Source: Rhizobium sp. Leaf262
GTDB lineage: Bacteria > Pseudomonadota > Alphaproteobacteria > Rhizobiales > Rhizobiaceae
Reading direction: 5' to 3'
Assembly: GCF_001422245.1 (NCBI RefSeq)
Contig: NZ_LMMM01000012.1
Coordinates: 276,638-340,637, forward strand
Length of the DNA: 64,000 nucleotides
This document shows, in pieces, positions 61,839-64,000 of this stretch. Position numbers and translations under genes: made by a program. Within the stretch, counting starts at the first letter, position 1. Every line of letters starts with the position of its first letter. The notes beneath the pieces were generated by a model. That model did no database searches. It saw only the letters and a program-made list of their open reading frames with translations, and had not been told where the DNA came from.

Positions 61839-61979
61839 AACAATCGTCTCAAAGCGTGACGATCTTGAGTATGACATACCGCATATCGCGCCATATACGC
61901 ATTCTGGTTCTCTAGCGTCATCAGACCATTCCTCCTATTCTGCGCAAAATTCTTTGCAGCGACACAATGGGAGCATGCC

Positions 61980-62948
61980 ATGTCTGAAGCCAGAAAACCC
62001 GGACGCGGACGGATCTATTCCTCGATCACCGAGACGATCGGCGATACGCCCCTGGTGCGCCTCGACAAGCTGGCCGCGGACAAGGGTGTCAAGGCGACGA
62101 TCCTCGCCAAGCTTGAATTCTTCAACCCCATCGCCTCGGTCAAGGACCGTATCGGCGTCGCCATGATCGAAGCGCTGGAAGCGCAGGGCCGGATTTCGCC
62201 CGGCAAGACGACGCTGATCGAGCCGACATCCGGCAATACCGGCATTGCACTTGCCTTCGCCGCCGCTGCCAAGGGTTACAAGCTGATCCTCACCATGCCC
62301 GAGACCATGTCCATCGAGCGCCGCAAGATGCTGGCGCTGCTCGGTGCCGAGCTGGTTCTGACCGAAGGCCCCAAGGGCATGAAGGGAGCGATTTCCAAGG
62401 CGCATGAGCTGGCCGAAACGCTTCCCGATGCGATCATTCCGCAGCAGTTCGAAAACCCGGCCAACCCTGAAATTCACCGTAAGACGACAGCCGAGGAAAT
62501 CTGGAACGACACAAATGGTGACGTCGATATCTTCGTTTCCGGCATCGGCACCGGTGGCACGATTACCGGCGTGGGCCAGGTGCTGAAAGGCCGCAAACCG
62601 GACCTGAAGGTCGTCGCCGTGGAGCCCGCCGACAGCCCGGTTCTTTCAGGCGGCAATCCGGGGCCGCACAAGATTCAAGGCATCGGCGCAGGCTTCGCGC
62701 CCGCTGTTCTCGACACGAAAATCTACGACGAAATCGTCACCGTCACCAATGACGAAGCCTTCGAAACCGCCCGCCTCGTCGCCCGTCTCGAAGGCGTCCC
62801 CGTCGGCATCTCCTCCGGCGGTGCGCTGGCTGCCGCCATCAAGATCGGCGCACGCGAGGAAAACGCGGGCAAGACCATCGTGGTGATCATCCCGTCCTTT
62901 GCGGAACGGTATCTTTCGACGGCGCTGTTTGAGGGGTTGGGGTTGTAG
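61980..62948 (+). CDS. cysK: Cysteine synthase A
   Basis: A 322-residue PLP enzyme making cysteine from O-acetylserine and sulfide. The PLP Lys lies in [11 protein letters not shown] (near 50-60), the substrate loop is [11 protein letters not shown], the PLP phosphate loop is [12 protein letters not shown] and the C-terminal Ser region is [17 protein letters not shown] precedes the ATG. This is the last protein gene in the window; 1052 bp of noncoding DNA follow. Confidence 0.95.
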   Translation: MSEARKPGRGRIYSSITETIGDTPLVRLDKLAADKGVKATILAKLEFFNPIASVKDRIGVAMIEALEAQGRISPGKTTLIEPTSGNTGIALAFAAAAKGYKLILTMPETMSIERRKMLALLGAELVLTEGPKGMKGAISKAHELAETLPDAIIPQQFENPANPEIHRKTTAEEIWNDTNGDVDIFVSGIGTGGTITGVGQVLKGRKPDLKVVAVEPADSPVLSGGNPGPHKIQGIGAGFAPAVLDTKIYDEIVTVTNDEAFETARLVARLEGVPVGISSGGALAAAIKIGAREENAGKTIVVIIPSFAERYLSTALFEGLGL

Positions 62949-63093
62949 ATTCGCCCTCGCCGTTTGGAGTGATATGGAGGTTTGGGAGCGCTTCATTTGG
63001 CAAAGGGGAACGGTCTAGCGTCGGAGCAAGCTCATCCCCAATGGTGGCGTAGGCGCCAGGTTGCATCCAAATGTCTGGCGCCGGAGCCAGCCG

Positions 63094-63255
63094 CTCACCC
63101 CCCTCTGGCCTGCCGGCCATCTCCCCCACAAGGAGGGAGATCGGCTGGGGGCACGCTCCCCAATCAACCCGCAGCGGCAGAGATGTTCGAGCGCTATCCG
63201 CGATTCGATCTCCCCACCTGTGGGGGAGATGGCCGGCAGGCCAGAGGGGGGTGAG
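63094..63255. repeat. Second RIME1-like large palindrome
   Basis: The left arm (63094-63143, starting CTCACCCCCC and containing GGCCTGCCGGCCATCTCCCC) is complementary to the right arm (63206-63255, starting CGATCTCCCC and ending GGGGGGTGAG). The arms are close to those of the copy at 16315-16490, while the spacers differ. It lies in a noncoding region after cysK. Confidence 0.87.
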
Positions 63256-63289
63256 TGGCATACGCTGCCCTTTCGATGAGGTTGAGGCT

Positions 63290-63556
63290 GCCACACCCAC
63301 TGCCCTCGTGCTGAGGCGCCCCGCAGGGGCCTCGAAGCATCCAGCCGCGCACTCGTGCCCCAAGCCCGCAACCCGCGTCCTTCGAGGCTCCGGCTGCGCC
63401 TGCGCACCTCTCCTTCGACAGGCTCAGGATGATGGATGAGGGTTGCTGCGTTTGCCCAGTCCCTTCCTCCGCCCTCTCCAGGGCAAGGCCCGCCACACCC
63501 ACCGCCCTCATGCTGAGGCGCTTTGGCCGAAGGACAAAGCCTCGAAGCATCCAGCC
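63290..63556. repeat. Direct pair of dispersed repeats
   Basis: Copy 1 (63290-63346) and copy 2 (63492-63556) share GCCACACCCAC, a GCCCTC(G/A)TGCTGAGGCGC core and CTCGAAGCATCCAGCC. Between the shared parts each has its own short palindrome (CCCCGCAGGGGC-like in copy 1, TTTGGCC...GGACAAA in copy 2). A CCTTCGACAGGCTCAGGATG element lies between them; this is another repeat familiar from alphaproteobacterial genomes. Confidence 0.7.
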
Positions 63557-63691
63557 ACACCCTCCAAATCCAATCCTGTCAAAAATCCCGGCCACCTGTC
63601 ACACAAGCTTCGCCGTTCACGCGGCAGCACCTGCCCGTGGCATGACCTTCTCTCAGGTGCCCACCGCCATTTGCGGCCATGGGTATTCGGA

Positions 63692-63954
63692 CGGGGCGCT
63701 GTAAGTTGCCTCGTTGGGTAGTCTATAAAATGGCACCTCGCAGCGCCCCGTTCAGCTCTTTTGGCCAGATAGCGATCCTCTTGCCACGGCTGGCAGAACC
63801 CGGGAGAGCAAGGGGAACCTTGCCGTTGGAACGGTCGGACATTTCAAGGTCCGACCCTTACCCCTCCGGGTGGCGATGGCCCGTTGCCGGTTCATCGCCC
63901 TGCCAGTTCGGCCACATCTGCCCTCGAGGATGCGAGGCTTCATTCTGACGAAGC
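63692..63954 (+). ncRNA. Candidate structured RNA, identity unknown
   Basis: Perfect complementary stems are nested without gaps. P1 is CTGGCAG (63790-63796) with CTGCCAG (63900-63906). P2 is ACCCGG (63798-63803) with CCGGGT (63866-63871), enclosing hairpins GCAAGG-GGAA-CCTTGC (63808-63823) and GGTCGGAC/GTCCGACC (63833-63856). P3 is GGCGATG/CATCGCC (63872-63899), abutting both P2 and P1. Outside are TGGCC (63762-63766) with GGCCA (63910-63914) and CGGGGCGCTG/CAGCGCCCCG (63692-63701, 63741-63750). The GGAA loop is a GNRA tetraloop only on plus. Consensus RNase P, tmRNA and SRP RNA motifs are not seen. Confidence 0.45.
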
Positions 63955-64000
63955 GCCCGCAGCCATCGATCCGTTCTCCGCAAGGGCGATCCACAGCGCA

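Larger units (their letters stand above)
62949..64000. other. 1052-bp region without a convincing gene
   Basis: Open frames here are repeat-derived or lack ribosome sites. The region holds a RIME-like palindrome (63094-63255), a second dispersed repeat pair (63290-63346 and 63492-63556), and a cluster of nested complementary stems (63692-63954) that may be a structured RNA. The 46 bases at the end show nothing further. Confidence 0.6.

Noticed and set aside
63692..63954. RNase P RNA, tmRNA or SRP RNA at the right edge
   Set aside because: The conserved core of RNase P (GAGGAAAGTCCGG), the SRP RNA tip (GGTCAGG..GGAAG) and a tmRNA tag frame were looked for on both strands and not found, so the structure is left unnamed.
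63679..63994. Short open frames near the right edge on both strands
   Set aside because: They overlap the stem-rich region, have Arg/Pro/Ser-rich sequences and no ribosome sites.

Overview
The window looks like chromosomal DNA of a Rhizobiaceae alphaproteobacterium, most likely the Agrobacterium/Rhizobium group. The evidence is the phoR-pst arrangement, the rhizobial-type rhamnose locus (rhaDI/rhaRSTPQUK), an rpmH-rnpA-yidC-engB-argB block, DUF982 and PRC-barrel genes behind EcfG-type promoters, a RirA-type iron box, and two copies of a long palindromic intergenic repeat resembling RIME1. GC is high and genes are dense. All names come from reading the translations; no database was searched.

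Layout. 1-5.5 kb (minus): pstA (cut by the window edge), pstC, pstS and the sensor kinase phoR, with divergent ppk2 at 5.7 kb, so phosphate uptake and polyphosphate chemistry sit together. 6.6-10.4 kb: a one-TM protein of unknown role, a nitronate monooxygenase, tRNA-Thr(CGT), a higBA toxin-antitoxin pair with paired palindromic operators, and a 54-residue membrane protein. 10.5-21.8 kb: L-rhamnose catabolism. rhaD and rhaI are on minus; rhaR, rhaS, rhaT, rhaP, rhaQ, rhaU and rhaK are on plus. A Pmp3/YqaE-type gene lies antisense between rhaD and rhaI, and a long palindromic repeat lies between rhaS and rhaT. 21.7-27.0 kb: an ECF11-like RpoE/ChrR pair divergent from an FAD enzyme, a DUF1365 protein and a Cfa-type methyltransferase, a set resembling the singlet-oxygen regulon of Rhodobacter. 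27.0-28.2 kb: three small genes (a 24-residue peptide, DUF982, PRC-barrel), each preceded by an EcfG-type GGAAC-N16/17-(C/G)GTT promoter. 28.2-32.3 kb: a ferric-iron ABC transporter with a candidate RirA (IRO) box. 32.5-37.7 kb: fadD, pgi and a histidine kinase.

37.9-42.1 kb: tRNA-Arg(ACG) followed by a lower-GC, apparently accessory four-gene cassette (GDPD-like, HAD phosphatase, two nucleotidyltransferase-like proteins) and a short overlapping ORF that may be a remnant. It looks like an unassigned pathway for a nucleotide-activated metabolite or surface glycan. 42.3-51.6 kb: a lipoprotein hydrolase, a proline-racemase-family epimerase (Ser/Cys type), pyrC-pyrE with an attenuator-like terminator between them, fructokinase, a CatB-like acetyltransferase, an Lrp regulator with a divergent transporter, and a dicarboxylate symporter. 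51.7-62.9 kb: a chemoreceptor with a C-terminal EWQEF, rpmH-rnpA-yidC-engB, an orphan anti-sigma-like protein, argB, a DMT transporter, a pyrimidine 5'-nucleotidase, an EF-hand protein, a LysE exporter and cysK. 62.9-64.0 kb has no convincing protein gene. It holds the second RIME-like palindrome, a second dispersed repeat pair, and a tightly nested set of complementary stems that looks like an unidentified structured RNA.

The best candidates for something undescribed are the cassette beside tRNA-Arg, the structured-RNA candidate at the right edge, the EcfG mini-regulon with its 24-residue peptide, and an 11-base palindromic element shared by the pgi and frk promoters.
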